A stretch of DNA of 64,000 bases, taken from Nocardioides marinus (GTDB lineage Bacteria; Pseudomonadota; Alphaproteobacteria; Rhodobacterales; Rhodobacteraceae). Shown here piece by piece: positions 63,688 through 64,000 of this stretch. The stretch is from assembly GCA_019801415.1 (NCBI GenBank), contig JAHVJD010000001.1:248001-312000 (forward strand), in the 5' to 3' direction. The position numbers and the translations under genes were made by a program. Every line of letters starts with the position of its first letter. Positions within the stretch are counted from its first letter, which is position 1. The notes beneath the pieces are model-generated. The model was not told where the DNA came from. It saw nothing but the letters and a program-made list of their open reading frames with translations, and made no database searches.

Positions 63688-64000
63688 GCTGCGACCTCCA
63701 CCGCGGTCGGCATCAGCGCTTCAGGCAGCAGCGCCAGCACTTCCGCCGGAGATTTCTCGGTCAGGACGCGACGGCGCATTGCCGGTCTGGTGCCTGCGTA
63801 GTCCATGTACCAGCCCAGGTGCTTGCGGCTGACGCGCAAACCCAGATCCCTGCCGTAAAAGGTGAGCATTGCCTCGTAATGATCTGAAACCATTTGCACA
63901 AACGCCGCCCCTTCAGGGATGGTCGGCGCCGGGGACCCCCACAGCTCATGCGCCACCTGGGCCAGAAGCCAGGGGCGACCTTCGGCCCCGCGGCCGATCA
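63684..64000 (-). CDS. dusB: tRNA-dihydrouridine synthase DusB/NifR3 (C-terminal part only)
   Basis: The frame is open to the window edge, so the start and most of the FMN barrel are missing; about 104 residues are visible. IGRGAEGRPWLLAQVAHEL and SRKHLGWYMDYAG are the last barrel strand and the helical domain of DusB/NifR3. The enzyme reduces uridines in the tRNA D-loop using NADPH. It is the first gene of the nifR3-ntrBC operon, overlapping ntrB by ATGA; the name nifR3 comes from this position. Confidence 0.93.
   Translation of the reverse strand, partial: IGRGAEGRPWLLAQVAHELWGSPAPTIPEGAAFVQMVSDHYEAMLTFYGRDLGLRVSRKHLGWYMDYAGTRPAMRRRVLTEKSPAEVLALLPEALMPTAVEVAA

Overview
The window is a continuous stretch of a high-GC alphaproteobacterial chromosome, almost certainly from Rhodobacteraceae (Roseobacter/Rhodobacter group). 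The evidence is the dusB(nifR3)-ntrB-ntrC-ntrY-ntrX order followed by trkA-trkH-hfq-hflX, a CckA hybrid kinase, a Usg protein, a Mg-type HemB, a RamA-like ASKHA protein, and alphaproteobacterial LexA boxes (GTTC-N7-GATC and GAAC-N7-GAAC) in front of recA. The genus cannot be fixed from this sequence alone. Coding density is about 90 percent. I see no insertion sequence, prophage, CRISPR array or integration scar.

Layout. 1-13.4 kb: end of an HD-domain nucleotidase, an EmrE-type SMR pump, typA, a DUF1330 gene, alaS, recA with a double LexA operator, a small sulfotransferase, cckA with a perfect CtrA-type box upstream, an RsmB-like rRNA methyltransferase and guaB. 13.5-21.5 kb: a RamA-like corrinoid reactivator, tRNA-Gly(CCC), a secreted protein, zwf-pgl, an orphan radical SAM protein, an RTX-like protein and usg. 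21.6-33.4 kb: gyrA, a small conserved protein, a candidate 20-residue membrane peptide with a hairpin-masked ribosome site, an M32 carboxypeptidase, ctaA, trmJ, a ThiE-like protein, a HupE-like protein, psuK-psuG and a DUF502 membrane protein. 33.4-42.5 kb: a patatin lipase with 3-hydroxybutyrate dehydrogenase, a strongly supported unannotated small RNA, an orphan YejA-type binding protein, an XRE-cupin regulator facing an acyl-CoA synthetase/DsbA pair, and an MFS pump. 42.5-64 kb: mfd, a membrane protein, hemB, a SYLF lipoprotein, a GarR-type dehydrogenase, a penicillin/AHL-acylase family protein, and the conserved hflX-hfq-trkHA-ntrXYCB-dusB block.

Most genes are housekeeping: translation, repair, nucleotide synthesis, heme and heme A synthesis, pentose-phosphate entry, K+ uptake and nitrogen control. 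Regulation is the richest theme. RecA is under LexA control and cckA is probably under CtrA feedback. Both NtrC and NtrX lack the sigma54-contact GAFTGA loop. Hfq is encoded here, together with a candidate small RNA.

No large undescribed multigene system is visible. The best new candidates are the ~75-nt small RNA at 35413-35487, the masked 20-residue ORF at 24892-24989, the orphan radical SAM protein at 18809-19762, and the CtrA-type box in front of cckA.
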